Source: Epiperipatus broadwayi (lineage: Eukaryota > Onychophora > Udeonychophora > Euonychophora > Peripatidae). Taken from it: 64,000 nt of DNA. The number at the start of each line of letters is the position of its first letter. Within the stretch, counting starts at the first letter, position 1. The DNA is taken from NCBI GenBank assembly GCA_028023455.1, contig JAQFVV010006452.1, positions 424,501 to 488,500 of the forward strand. Reading direction: 5' to 3'. Position numbers and translations under genes: made by a program. This document shows positions 46,332 to 57,840 of the stretch, piece by piece. Under the pieces are notes generated by a model that saw only the letters and a program-made list of their open reading frames with translations, was not told where the DNA came from and did not search any database.

Positions 46332-48670
46332 AATGTTTCTATGAATTGTTATTATAATAATGAATAAAAATGAGGAGATAATATTCATAAAATAAAGATA
46401 AACTTTAACCTTTGATGTTAATGAGAAATCAACAATTACTACTAACTGACAATTCCTGAGGCTAAGCAAGTTTTTTCATACATCTATGACAGCTCTTTTG
46501 TTGGTTGTTTTTGGTGAAATAAGAGGGTTCCTCTTCTACTTCTAACCTAAGTTCTTATATGGTTTTAAACCCAGAAAGCTATTTTTATAAGTGTGTGAAT
46601 GTGAAAGAATAGCAACTTTCTTGATATTCTTAAAATAATATTTTTACCTTTTCCAGAAAGTTGTATATGTTGAATGAAATGTTTTTATGGATTGTTATTA
46701 TAATAATGAATAGAAATAGAAAAATAATATGCATGAAGTAGAGATAAACTTTAACATTAGTTGTTGTAAACAAATTATTTACCAAACAAGTTTAAATTAA
46801 TCAAATTAACAATAGCATATTTAATATACATATTATGACTTTTAGCTTTGCTTGAAGCTAAATTCCAGATCATGTTTTATCCCAAAATATCTAAAACATA
46901 TGTAGTTTAATTTTATTATAAATAGGTTTTAGTTAATGCCTTTTCTGCATATAAAACATTACTATATCAATATATTTGTAAATTTTATAGTTGTAAAATA
47001 ATTTTGACAGCTTGACTTATAATATTTTTAGTCCAATGTTGTGCTTATTATGTTAAAATATAGCAGTTAATATAGTTAAAATTTACCCACTAAAATGTTT
47101 TATAAATTTAATACTAATTTTAAGCTTAAAAAATTAAGTCGACACCTTATATTTAGGTTTTCTAATAATTAAATTAAATTCACAATGTGTTAATCTAATC
47201 TTAATTTTAGGAGAATATTATAATTAAATATTTTAAAGTTATTTATTCACTAAAAGTTATAATAAAGCTTAAACAGTAAATGATAGGATTTCAAATAGTA
47301 GATAAATGAATGCCTGATGAATGAATCAATGTTTTGTTTAATTTTAACATTTATTTATTTTAAATTATTTATTAAATGTCTAATTTTAAAGGACAATTTA
47401 AAATATATTTTGAGCAACTTTTTTAAGTTGAAGTTAATGGTAAATTAAATATATTACATATTATGAATATCTTTATTTTAAAACAATGTAAATTTCAATT
47501 ATGTACTATATTTTATTTTGTTATAGTGTTTAAATTTGTAAATAATTCTTGTAACAAGAAATATATTTAATTTTATTGTCTAGACAGAGAATAATTAATT
47601 TTTAAAAGCTGAATATTAATTAAATTATCATTAGAAATCTTTCTTAGTTTCTATAAGACATGAATTTTAACCAATAAAGTGAAGGGGCATAGATTAAAAT
47701 CTCAATGATATGTGATATAAAGTGGTCTCATGACACAAACTATAAATAGGTGAAATTAACTTTCAGGCATTCCCTTTCACAATTCATCACTCTCTTTGTT
47801 TTTATGTTCAACATAGAATTCAAGATTAAACCATTATTACTTAGCAGAAAATAATAAATTTGACTTCATTTGATAGATATTTTTGTTTACTACTGAAATG
47901 AATTTTGAATGTTTACATTTTTTTATAAATTTTAAAATAATGAGATTGTAATCAAAACAAAAGGTTATTTTTCATTATTTCTAGAAAAATTATTTTATTT
48001 TTATTTTACAAAATCAATCAAAAATCTTCATTATTTGTAATTTATTTAAAAATCTGAATGAACATTTATTTATTTCTTTTATATCTAATGAAATATGCTT
48101 TAAAAGTTATAAAAAATTTCAATATTTATTGCCAAATTATTATATTTTCATGCATTCAAAATAAGTTATTAAGAATTTAAATTTTTGATATCTAATAAAC
48201 ATTGTGTAAATTATTGCATAAAAATATCTATAATTGTAATAAATTTGCAAATAAACATGTTTTTTTTTGTTATTCAACTCATTTTCTTTGAACAATGTTG
48301 TAAAAATTGTGATCTTGAAAACCTGTCAGAATAAAATAGAGGTACTTGTCAGGATGTAGATAAAGTCTATTGTTTCGAGGAATTTTTTGATATTCTTGGC
48401 ATCTATAGATTATTTTTTGAACTAAAATGTTATATTATAACATATATAGGAAAATACATATATTACAGTATAAAGATTGTGGTAATTGTCACTAGGGGGT
48501 GAATTACTGATAAAATTAAGTAATTTGTATGAAAACTAAGTATGATAAGACTTGCACACACACCCTATTCACTTTAAACAATTTTAATCACACTCTACTC
48601 ACTATTGAAATCATTTTTATTTATTGCACCTGTGTTTTTTAATTTCATTTTTAATTAACAAGTGTAGTTT
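46330..48670. other. AT-rich stretch, no gene seen
   Basis: Nothing recognised except a CCAAT (47672) and TATAAATAGG (47742) pair, similar to that at 42.0 kb and equally unsupported. Confidence 0.45.
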
Positions 48671-48676
48671 TATTTC

Positions 48677-49242
48677 TATCATCAGATTTTCAATGGTATG
48701 GATGGCTGAACAGTTGGAGTAGATTGGAGCCTGTCCATTAAAGTATAAAGACTTGCTATCTTAATATAAAACTGAGCAATGATTATATATATATATGTGG
48801 AAGATAATAATCTGGACCAACTGATGAGTGCTGGTTTTGTACAAAATACGTATTTTGGTGATTATTTATCTTTTCTGCATATGTGTGGTCATGTGTATCA
48901 GTAATGAGATAGTGTGGATAGTTGAAGATTGCTTGAAAGTGGAGTTCAAATCCCCTATATTTACAATTGTGTTTCAGGTATAAGAATGCCTGTATTTCAA
49001 ATCTTATACATTAAGCCTGCATTCTGCCCATCCCTCTTCTATGTATTTAAATGGATACTGTCCTATACATGAGGGATCAAAGTGACTAGAGGTCAACCAA
49101 TATATTGGCATCATCATGGGATTTGGGCATTCTATCATCAGATTTTCAATGATATGAATGACTGAACAGTTGGAGGTTGGAGTAGATTGAAGCCTGTCCA
49201 TTAAAGTATAAAGATTTGCTATCTTAATATAAAACTGAGCAC
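48677..49242. repeat. Direct duplication flanking an S2 SINE
   Basis: The block from tctatcatcagattttcaat to taatataaaactgagca lies at 48677-48773 and again at 49131-49234, with a few differences (gttggagtagattgg against gttggaggttggagtagattg). Each copy runs into a (TA)n tract and then an S2 SINE (48797 and 49448), so the duplicated unit is longer than the block. Confidence 0.78.
48797..49004 (+). mobile_element. tRNA-like SINE with hammerhead, family S2, copy c
   Basis: Helix I ggaccaa/ttggtg and core CTGATGA (48821-48827) are intact, helix III ATACGTAT is perfect, but GAA reads AAA and helix II is changed. A-box-like atcagtaatgagatagtg; B-box-like gagttcaaatcccc; 3' end ttcaggtataagaatgcctg can form a hairpin. 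Confidence 0.75.
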
Positions 49243-49249
49243 TTATTTT

Positions 49250-49416
49250 ATATATATATAAAATACATATTTTGCGGGTTCATCCGTGTTAAAAACTTTT
49301 AATATCAATATACTGACGTTTCGACTTGGTCACATATTGATATTAAAAGTTTTTAACACGGATGAACCCGCAAAATATGTATTTTATATATTTAACCCGT
49401 GCAAATCTTCGTTTTA
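49250..49416. repeat. Perfect palindrome with half a hammerhead and a tail
   Basis: Arms aaatacatattttgcgggtt with catccgtgttaaaaactttt (49261-49300) and the exact complement (to about 49385). The centre reads gacgtttcgac (49315-49325), on the minus strand GTC-GAA-ACGT-C, the 3' box and self-complementary helix III of a hammerhead; the CTGANGA half is absent. An unpaired tail, taacccgtgcaaatcttcg with ttttaac, follows the right arm. Confidence 0.7.
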
Positions 49417-49447
49417 ACATATATATATATATATGTGTGTGTGTGTG

Positions 49448-49616
49448 TAGGAGATGATAATCTGGACCAACTGATAGTGCTGGTTCAGTGCACAGTACAT
49501 CTATTGGTGATTGTTTATCTTTTCTACATGTGTGTGGTCATGTATATCAGTAATATGAGATAGTAGGGATAGTTGAAGGTTACTTGAATGTCTGAGTTCA
49601 AATCCCTCATATTTAA
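49448..49616 (+). mobile_element. tRNA-like SINE with decayed hammerhead, family S2, copy d
   Basis: tctggaccaactgatagtgc with tggttcagtgcacagtac: G8 and the GAAA box are lost. A-box-like tcagtaatatgagatagtag and B-box-like gagttcaaatccc are retained. Confidence 0.75.
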
Positions 49617-49619
49617 ACC

Positions 49620-50424
49620 TTTTTTATTTTTTTAGTTTAAAGCAATGTTGGATTAAAATTTGACTTATCTGGGTATAGCATCTAAATAAGACTTCAAGAA
49701 ACATGAACTCTTCATTGAACATTAGTAAAATTAGTTAAATATTACAATGATCAACATTTTCACAATTAAACTTCATGTATTTGGAACCTTTGAAAAACAT
49801 TATTATTGTGACCATGATGATGTACTGACTGTTATCAATTTCAAAACATATTTAAATGTCTGTTTTATATTTAAGTTTGCTGTAAAATATTTGAAACTCT
49901 TTGCAGTAATAACAATAATGTTTTTAAAAATATTGAATAACTTTATCCTACTTTTCCTGAGAATATTTGTTTTATATAAAATATTGTCTGAAATTAATTT
50001 ACTTCATGTAAAAAAAACATTCAATTTCATTTAATAAAGACTTATTGTGTTACAAGTATCTTTCTGATGTTTATAGAAGTATTTTTTATCAACAGAAAAA
50101 ATATCAGATTTTATAATAATATATTGCGTAAATAAGCAAGTTTTTGTGCTGTTGTTTTAATAAAAAGATTATTAATTATTTTATGGCAGCATAAAAGAAA
50201 TTTATTTATTATGTTTAGTTCTACCATGAAGAATGAAATCAATTTCTTGGATCCCAAGAAGACAAAACAAATGGTATATCATAAACAAATGCTTAATAAA
50301 TATTGTAAAGTATTGGAATAAATTACTTACATAAAATGGAAGTAATAAATTACTCCTGAAAAATAATGTTATATTTAAAGTGAATTTAAATAAACTTTAC
50401 CTGCATTTGATTGTAAAATTCTGA
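49620..50424. other. AT-rich stretch, no convincing gene
   Basis: A 95-codon plus-strand frame (49747-50034) is hydrophobic, without a domain, and of a length expected occasionally by chance. Not called as a gene. Confidence 0.4.
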
Positions 50425-50440
50425 ATATATTCTCTTTTTT

Positions 50441-50544
50441 TTCATATGTCATAGCATCGTCCAGGAGGCGAACCCACAACCATCTGCAACCAACTACTTG
50501 CTAGCAAGGCAGGTGCGATGACCTCTCGGCTAACAACACTTGAC
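50441..50544 (-). mobile_element. tRNA-derived SINE, family S1, copy 9, with 16-bp TSD
   Basis: The TSD atatattctctttttt lies at 50425-50440 and 50545-50560. Inside, reversed: atagcatcgtccaggaggcg, aacccacaaccatctgcaac, gatgacctctcggctaacaa. It is the same sub-type as 59523-59629 (accatctgcaaccaactact insertion). Confidence 0.9.
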
Positions 50545-50560
50545 ATATATTCTCTTTTTT

Positions 50561-52490
50561 AATATCACTGTTATGAAAACCACAACTATAGATTTAAAAT
50601 CTGATATTTGAAAATAAGCATTTTATCTCCTGAAACCTTTTATTTCAGCTAATTAATATAATTCTATTAAAGGATTAAATGTTGGATAAGTAATTTTAAG
50701 TACGAAGAAACATTTTCTTAAAACTTAATAAATATTTATCATTATTTAAATCCATGGAAACTTATTTAATTAATGGCTATATCTTATAGTTTGCTAACAT
50801 AATTTATTTTGAATCTTATTTAAAGATAACCATTAAATGCTTTTATATTTTAATGACATTATATTTGTGTGTTTGTTGTCCACAGAACTTTATTGTTTAA
50901 TAGACTGTTCATGTTTCTGTTAATAGTTTAAGGGTGGAAGAACAGAAAAAACAGATCTTTATTTTATTTATTTTAAATGACAAAATGATTCATGTTTTAT
51001 TTATGTTTATGATTTTGCATACAAATTTTTATTTCAGAGGCATATTATTTTATGTTTTATATGCTATTTTTAGAAATAACTTTTGGCTTCAAGTTCTCAG
51101 AATATCGGTGTATGATATTTACTTATTTTAACATAGTATGCATTCACTTTTTCAACAAATTATTTATGTATAAAAGATATATTATTATGCTGAATGCAGT
51201 ATAAGTAGATGTAAATTTCTATTATTTTTTTATTGCTTGTTTATTGCCTAATTTTAACTAAGCTGTATTTAATGTTATTAATTATCATTATCAACATGTT
51301 AGTTATGTATGTTTTGCTTAGAGATTATAGTATTAGGCTCTCTCTTTATTTAGGGATGCTTATTTTGCTAGTATTGTTAGAGATTTGTAGCTTAGGCTCT
51401 CTGACTAATTTATTGGGATATTTTGTATGAATTTTATTGATCTTATTGTATCCAAAGCACATGATACTTTATTAAGGCAACCCTATCTACTGTTTTTATC
51501 CTTAATGTGCATTCTCATTATTTTTCAACTAGTGATAAAGTCTTAGATCATTTTATTATTGCTCTCAAATGGAGGTGGTTATTTATGAGCTATACCATCA
51601 TAAGTTTACTTTATCCTTTTCCAATATTTTTAATATAAATCTAAGTTATTGTCAGTAATGTATTTTGTAAAGTATGTGTAATATATTGACATGTCTTTAT
51701 TCTGGAATTTAAGTTGTTTTTACCAAGTTATTGAGAAATTCCACCCTTACCTCCTGTAGTATTCTTGCTTTATTTGGATGTAAATTATATATTGTTGATG
51801 TGTAGATCCTATATATAAACTTTGCTGAATTAAAATATAAATATGATAAATAATTAACCTCAAAATTTTAAATTGTATCTTAGGCATAAATAGACAATCA
51901 CTGGATTGTTAAGCTTGTATTTTTAAGTAATGTAAATATTCATAAAAGTGGCACTATTTATGAAAATAACACTGTCATTATGTGAATGTTATAATATATG
52001 GGAACTTTTGTGAATTTAAAGTAATAGAAAGTTTATTTTGATCTTCTAGATAATTTTTACTTAGACAAATTTGTTTATTTTTTTATAAATCAATTTATAA
52101 TATTAACATTCTAATATATTTTGAAAGTAATGTTTGTGAAAGCCCTTGGTTTTGTGGACTTAAAGGATACATTATATTTGTGATTTATTTGTTTTTCTGT
52201 GAAATAAATATTTTTTTATTATTAAGAAATTTTTATAGTCATTTTTCCACATCATCCACTCATTAATCAGAAAACTAAATAATGATGAAGTATTATGAAT
52301 TTATCTTAAGAGTTTGTTGTAAGAGTACATGAATATTGAAATTAATATGAGTCACTTTATTGAAATATATTTAAGTATTAAAATTACTTCTAAGAAATGT
52401 GTATTTTGCTTAATAAAAATTATAATAGCATATTATTATTCAATATTACTTCAGCCAATTAACTACATTTGTTATTTCATAATAAATTTA
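50561..52490. other. AT-rich stretch, no feature seen
   Basis: About 1.9 kb with only short Leu/Ile/Tyr-rich chance frames. Confidence 0.5.
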
Positions 52491-52503
52491 TATTATAAAA
52501 GGA

Positions 52504-52841
52504 TTCAAATACAGAAAAACTCTCCATATAGTAGTGCATCTTGTGCTAACAAGAGCAATCAATGGATGCCAGAAGGCTTCATCCAATATCCCCAGACTAG
52601 TTTCTGGCTTGTGGCCTTAAACAGTGAGGCTCCTCACTGTTTAAGGCCACAAGCCAGAAACTAGTCTGGGGATATTGGATGAGTAGGCACTAGATAGGGA
52701 TTTTATGCACAAGCCTTCTGGCATCCATTGATTGCTCTTGTTAGCACAAGATGGCACTACTATATGGAGAGTTTTGCTGTATTTGAATTGTTTAATAACA
52801 ATTATTGTGTTAGTATGAGATAGTGATCATGTGATGTTTAG
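52504..52841 (+). mobile_element. Fold-back element, family B, copy 3
   Basis: The 13-bp TSD tattataaaagga lies at 52491-52503 and 52842-52854. Near-perfect palindrome (ttcaaatacag...aaactctcc against ggagagttttgctgtatttgaa) with its centre at about 52630 (gtgaggctcctcac), then a 54-bp tail ending gatcatgtgatgtttag. Around the centre, helix I TCCTCA/TGGGGA, helix II GGC/GCC, GAAA and ACTAGTC are all intact, but the 5' box reads CTGTTTA in place of CTGATGA, so the ribozyme is dead in both arms. Confidence 0.82.
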
Positions 52842-53070
52842 TATTATAAAAGGACTTAGTTCGAATTTAAAAGATATTTAAGTAGACTTATTCTCTAGTA
52901 TTTAGAATGGACATAAAATTCCTTACCCATTCTTAATATATGAATGTCATCCTAGAAGTTTATTATTTATCTTATTCTAAATTAAGATATCATGTTGAGT
53001 TTTATTTTCAATCAGCCATACCTGGCCATGAAAATAGAAAAGAAATCACATATTTCTAATATGTTTAATT

Positions 53071-53425
53071 TCACAATGCTTGTGGGTATACAATATTTTT
53101 TGTTGTTCCATTGTCTGTGCAGATATAGAGATTGTCTGGTTTTCCGACTCTAGACCATGCAACATATAATTGTCCATGTGAGAAGCAATCTGTGTCTAGA
53201 TCTAAACCACACAATTCTAAAGATTGGCCCTGACTGTTTGCGCAGATATAGAGATTTTCTGTTTTGCTGACTCTAGAACATGCAACATATAATTGTCCAT
53301 GTGAGAAGCAATCTGTGTCTAGATCTAAACTGCACCATTCTGAAGATTAGCCCTGAGCTTTGTTGATGGTGATTGCAAACACCAATCGAATTTGGAATTG
53401 CAATCTCTCACATGAAATAATTAAA
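53071..53425 (-). pseudogene. Helitron helicase, C-terminal fragment with internal duplication
   Basis: Minus strand: CERLQFQIRLVFAITINKAQG, a stop, then LDLDTDCFSHGQLYVACSRV, ENLYICA, then a second copy LDLDTDCFSHGQLYVAWSRV with GKPDNLYICTDNGTTKNIVY and a stop at 53071-53073. FAITINKAQG and the VACSRV motif are the last helicase motifs of the PIF1-like domain of Helitron Rep-helicases, and KNIVYP is their usual C-terminus. A tandem duplication of 123 bp (41 codons, in frame) repeats the motif VI region. Everything upstream is missing. Confidence 0.85.
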
Positions 53426-53699
53426 TCAAAATGAAAATAAATTGAAATCTATGAAAATTCAATTTAACAATGTGAATCAAAAAATATTTAATATAGCATG
53501 TGTTGCTTTCACATCCAACAGATAGTGCTGTTTTTCAAAAAAAGCATTTTTACCTGTCACAGATGTCGATATATAGAAACATGTGCATATTTGATAGCAA
53601 CATTGTGTCAAAATTTCAAAGCAATTGGTGAAGAACTTTGAGAGATTTAAGATTTTGAACAAACGAACATTTACATTTTTATTTATATAGATTGATAAT

Positions 53700-54450
53700 G
53701 TTATTATTATAATAATTGTGGCTTGACATTAACTTATGAGTAAGTGCATGTTTTACTTTTAACTAAGATTTTAATCTATGTTGAATAGGTCTTAAGAGTT
53801 AGAGAGAATTTATTTTATGATTAAAATCAATTATATTATCCTGAGATACCCTAAATTATTTTATGAACCATCTTATATAGAGATTATTTTGCCAAAGAAT
53901 AGGTTATTTTTAAAGATGATAATCTTTGGTAGCAAAGATTTAAGAGAACACATTCAATTTTTATAAAATTAAATATATTGTTTCATCTGATCATAGCAAT
54001 CAGATACTTAAGAGATGGATAGAAAAGATGGTAACTTCAAAGGATATGCTTGAAATATTAAGAGTTTTTTATTTTACTACAGTGAGTCAAGAGTTCTCCT
54101 TTTTATGTCATTGACAATATTGCTTTGTATTTTAATGATATTGTATTGTAACTGCTTACCCCTGCATCTCTAATTATTGTAATATATGGTATTTATATTT
54201 TTTAAACCTGCTGACCTTGGCTTATGAGATTATTTAATTTACACATTACCATTGTTTATCTTTTTTCATGATGACTTATTTGATGATTATAAGCATCATC
54301 ATGTTTTCTTCTCTTGGTTAGAATTTGCCTTGACCAATGTGTTGTCCTTCGATCAGCTGGAAGTAATAATCAATTGCCCTGGATAAGCATTGGGGCTATT
54401 TTATGAATTTGTTTTCTCATTCGCAGCTGCTTCTTTCAGGTTACAATATA
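53700..54450. other. AT-rich stretch, no feature seen
   Basis: Nothing recognised. Confidence 0.5.
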
Positions 54451-54453
54451 TAT

Positions 54454-54540
54454 ATATTTGCTTTTACATATGTCTTTACCCAAATATATATTATATATAT
54501 ATATATATTTGCTTTTACATATGTCTTTACCCATATATTT
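54454..54540. repeat. Direct repeat of about 30 bp, two copies
   Basis: tatttgcttttacatatgtc with tttaccca occurs at about 54456 and 54507, separated by TA-rich sequence. Confidence 0.75.
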
Positions 54541-54740
54541 TTAGGAATATGTTGAAGTTAAAACTTTCATTACATATGGGTATTAATATATATATGTGTG
54601 TGTAATATAATGAACCAACTCCGCTAAATAATATGCAAACCCACTTTGTTTGAAGGTAAGTAAAAGTGTTTTCAAATATTTAAAAAAAGTATGCAGGCTT
54701 TCAGTAATTGCATACAATATACTCTACTGCAATGAAACTA

Positions 54741-54863
<123 letters not shown>

Positions 54864-54889
54864 ATATATATATAATGGCATTTTAAAGA

Positions 54890-57251
54890 TAGTGATGCAA
54901 TAAAACAAATTAAAAACATAGGTTGTGTAGAACAAATAATTTTATTTATAATCATAGTAATGTTATTAATATGAAATTTACAAAAAAAAAAAAAATTATC
55001 GTAATATAAAATTAATGATTTTATTGAAATATTTGAGTTTAAACTATCTATTAGTACTTGATAAAAACACAGAAAGCTTTACATAACGTCAACTTTACTA
55101 TTTAATTAAACAATATCCACTTTGAGCATCATTCTTGCCATTCTCTTAATGACAAAATTATGAGCACTAGAGTACAGTGCAACTAAGATTCTATTATTGT
55201 TCGCTAAATGATGTATTTAGTAGAATTTACTAGTTTGAAACTATACTCATCTAGAGATTATTTCTTGGTCATAGTCAGTTTACTATCTCTATATAATTGT
55301 TTGATGTCGAACATAAAAATAATATATATCAAAGTAAACATCAGATGATATTTTGAGATAGCGTTCAATTATATAATATCGATATCTTTGCCTTTTTAAA
55401 TACTAAATTTGAGTGATTATTAAAATTAATGGGTACTATATAACAGTATATCTTTATAATTTTGTCATTACTAAGTTTTTTCAGAGACGGAACTGATTTT
55501 GTTAGTATTTTGATTTCCTTTTTAAACCATTTCTATCTTCTAATTTTATGATAAAAAGTATTGATGCATTATTTTAATTATTTCATCAATAAAATTGATC
55601 ATTATTGGTTATATAGGATAAATATTTTTATTTTTTAAAAAGTTTTTGTAAATTAATTGAAAATATTACAATTTACTATATATAAGAAACGTTTCAAATA
55701 TGATAGAACACGGACATTTTAAATATATGAAGTTTTAAATTATATAGCTATAAACTACTGCAAATATCAAAACAAAATTTGTCATTCCATTGCATGTATA
55801 AAAATTAAGAATATTTCAATAAGATAAGATAAGCAAACTAGTTAGTATAATCAAACTTGATAAGAGCACTGAACTAAAGTAGATATAGTAATATAATAAT
55901 TGTATGATCAGTTGTTTAGGATGTCATGTGATGCTTGAACATCCAATGATATGTTAAACTCAACACTTTTATTCAATTTATCAAATTGATATATTAGCCT
56001 ATATTTTTGACTAATAATTAATTTAGGTACTTCTTAAGTCCTCTACTCAGCCACTGTGTTAAAATGTATAAGGCACAAATATGGTCAAGTTGCTTAAAAT
56101 TTAACATAATCAAACATTGTTAAATTTAATTAATTATTATTAAGTAAAAAAAAAAATCCTAAACATCCATAACACTGTCACATGATACTGTCACATGATA
56201 TTCAAATTAAACATTTCTTTGTTAGAGGGCATATTTTCAAGGGAAAAAAAATATTTCTTCTGCTATTAATAAATTGTAATTAATTACAGATTTTATATAT
56301 AACAGATAATGACAGCTTTCCAGGCCAAGAACATTTAACTCTGTCAAATTCACATATCAAATATAACAGGAATATTTAAAAAATGTAATTTTAATTTAGA
56401 GGCTTAATTTGATTACAAGCATTTTATTCAAACAAGTAATTCGACAATGCAAAAAAAAAAATTGTTAAAGCAACTGATTAAAAAAACCTATTACAAAAAC
56501 ATAATTTTGCCATTAACAAATCATGATATAAAAATGATATTTATAAAGTTTAGTTATAAATTATTAAAATCTTTTGTTTAAATTACATTAAATCTGAAAA
56601 AAAAGTTGTTGAAAACAACCAATTAAAAAAAATGATAGACTTTCCAAAGAGGGAAACAATGGTCTTTTAGACTATCTAGGAAATAATCCCAATGTTAATA
56701 AACTGCTATAATACAAAAATTATGGTCTTTGTATATTTATCACATTTATTTATATAATATTAAAATGTTTTGTTTAATTTACATTAAATCTTTAAAAAAA
56801 TTGTTAAACCAACAATTAAAAAAACACAGCATTTATAGACCGGATGCATCTAATTAAGTAATAAAATTTAACTGTTAGAGAAACATTACTGGCTATATTA
56901 ATTTAAGTTATTAACTCTCTCCATGTAAGAGATCTGAGCAAATAATTGGCACTGTCTAAGTTATGAAATCAAAGTTTATGACAATTAATTTATATAAAAT
57001 TTACAAGATTTCTAATCATACCATTGAATTTTTAACTAGACAAATAAGAATAAAGGATTATCTGTCTTAATACAGTTACAGATTTAAAATTCTGTGTCGT
57101 TAGAAAAAAATTATGACAAAATCAAAGTCTTAAAATTGTTTAACTTTTTTGATACATCCTCATTATATAAATTTAGAGATATTTCTCTGTTAATAAAAAA
57201 AAGCCTCTACTTGAGATATCAAAAATTAGTTATTGTTAACTCCAGAACAGT
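54890..57251. other. AT-rich stretch, no feature seen
   Basis: 2.3 kb without a recognised gene or repeat family. Confidence 0.5.
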
Positions 57252-57269
57252 TATCTAAATAGATCTTAA

Positions 57270-57608
57270 TAATAACATGAAAGGCTAAAACCTTTGACAT
57301 ATGCACCTTAAAAATGCTTATGTGACAGCCAATCAAATGTAATAGTGACTGCACATGGAACTCTCAATTCAAAAATACAAGTTAGAACTATGAGAGTCTG
57401 GCTTATTTATATACAAATTTAAGTAGAGAAGAAGGTGGGTTCTATCTTTTTCTCATAGTTCTGGCTTGGGTTTTTGAATTGAGAGTTCCATGTGCAGTCA
57501 TTATTACATCTGATTGGCTGTCACATAGCATTTTTAAGGTGCATCTGTCAAAGGTTTTAACCTTTCACGTTATATTATATCATCTGCTTGCGCTTAATAA
57601 ATTTAATA
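57270..57608 (+). repeat. Fold-back element, family A, copy 3
   Basis: The 18-bp TSD tatctaaatagatcttaa lies at 57252-57269 and 57609-57626. Arms: catgaaaggctaaaaccttt, gcaccttaaaaatgc and gtgacagccaatcaaatg on the left, their complements on the right up to about 57572. The centre, ctggcttatttatatacaaa with tttaagtagagaagaaggtg, is shared with family A at 1.2 and 11.0 kb. An asymmetric tail, catctgcttgcgcttaataa, follows. Confidence 0.8.
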
Positions 57609-57630
57609 TATCTAAATAGATCTTAACTGA

Positions 57631-57840
57631 AACACAGGCTTGTTATATACCTGTGGCTATATATATGTAATATAGGGTATATGAGCACAGACTTTCACAC
57701 CACCCACCTCTCTCCACTCTATCTAATAACACTGATACATCTAAACACATATATGCTGAAAAGATAAACAATCACCAATATACGTATTTCATGCTAAACC
57801 AGCAATCATCAGTTGGTCCAGACTATCATCTTTACACACA
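57631..57840 (-). mobile_element. tRNA-like SINE with hammerhead, family S2, copy e
   Basis: Reversed S2. Right end: hammerhead (57773-57819). Then A-box-like sequence in complement (tctaataacactgata), a decayed B-box region, and acaggcttgttatatacctg at the 3' end. It lies a few bases from the TSD of the fold-back element at 57270-57608. Confidence 0.75.
57773..57819 (-). ncRNA. Hammerhead ribozyme, best preserved S2 copy
   Basis: Read on the minus strand. Helix I GACCAA; box CTGATGA; helix II TTGCTG-GTT-TAGCAT (five pairs, outermost U-U mismatch); box GAA; helix III ATACGTAT, fully self-complementary; A at the cleavage position; helix I return TTGGT, pairing with ACCAA. All invariant core bases of the hammerhead (C3 U4 G5 A6, G8 A9, G12 A13 A14, A15.1-U16.1, H17) are present. 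The open helix is I, so this is a type I hammerhead with a minimal helix III, as known in Penelope elements and animal retrozymes. Confidence 0.75.

Noticed and set aside
49747-50034. 95-codon frame that could encode a small membrane protein.
   Set aside because: Hydrophobicity follows from TTT/ATT/TTA-rich DNA; no conserved motif, promoter or splice context supports it.
53640-53692. Sequence ending gaacatttacatttttatttatatagat, similar to 3' flanks seen after some transposon genes.
   Set aside because: It is on the opposite strand to the adjacent Helitron helicase and no terminal hairpin with CTRR could be fixed, so I do not assign it.
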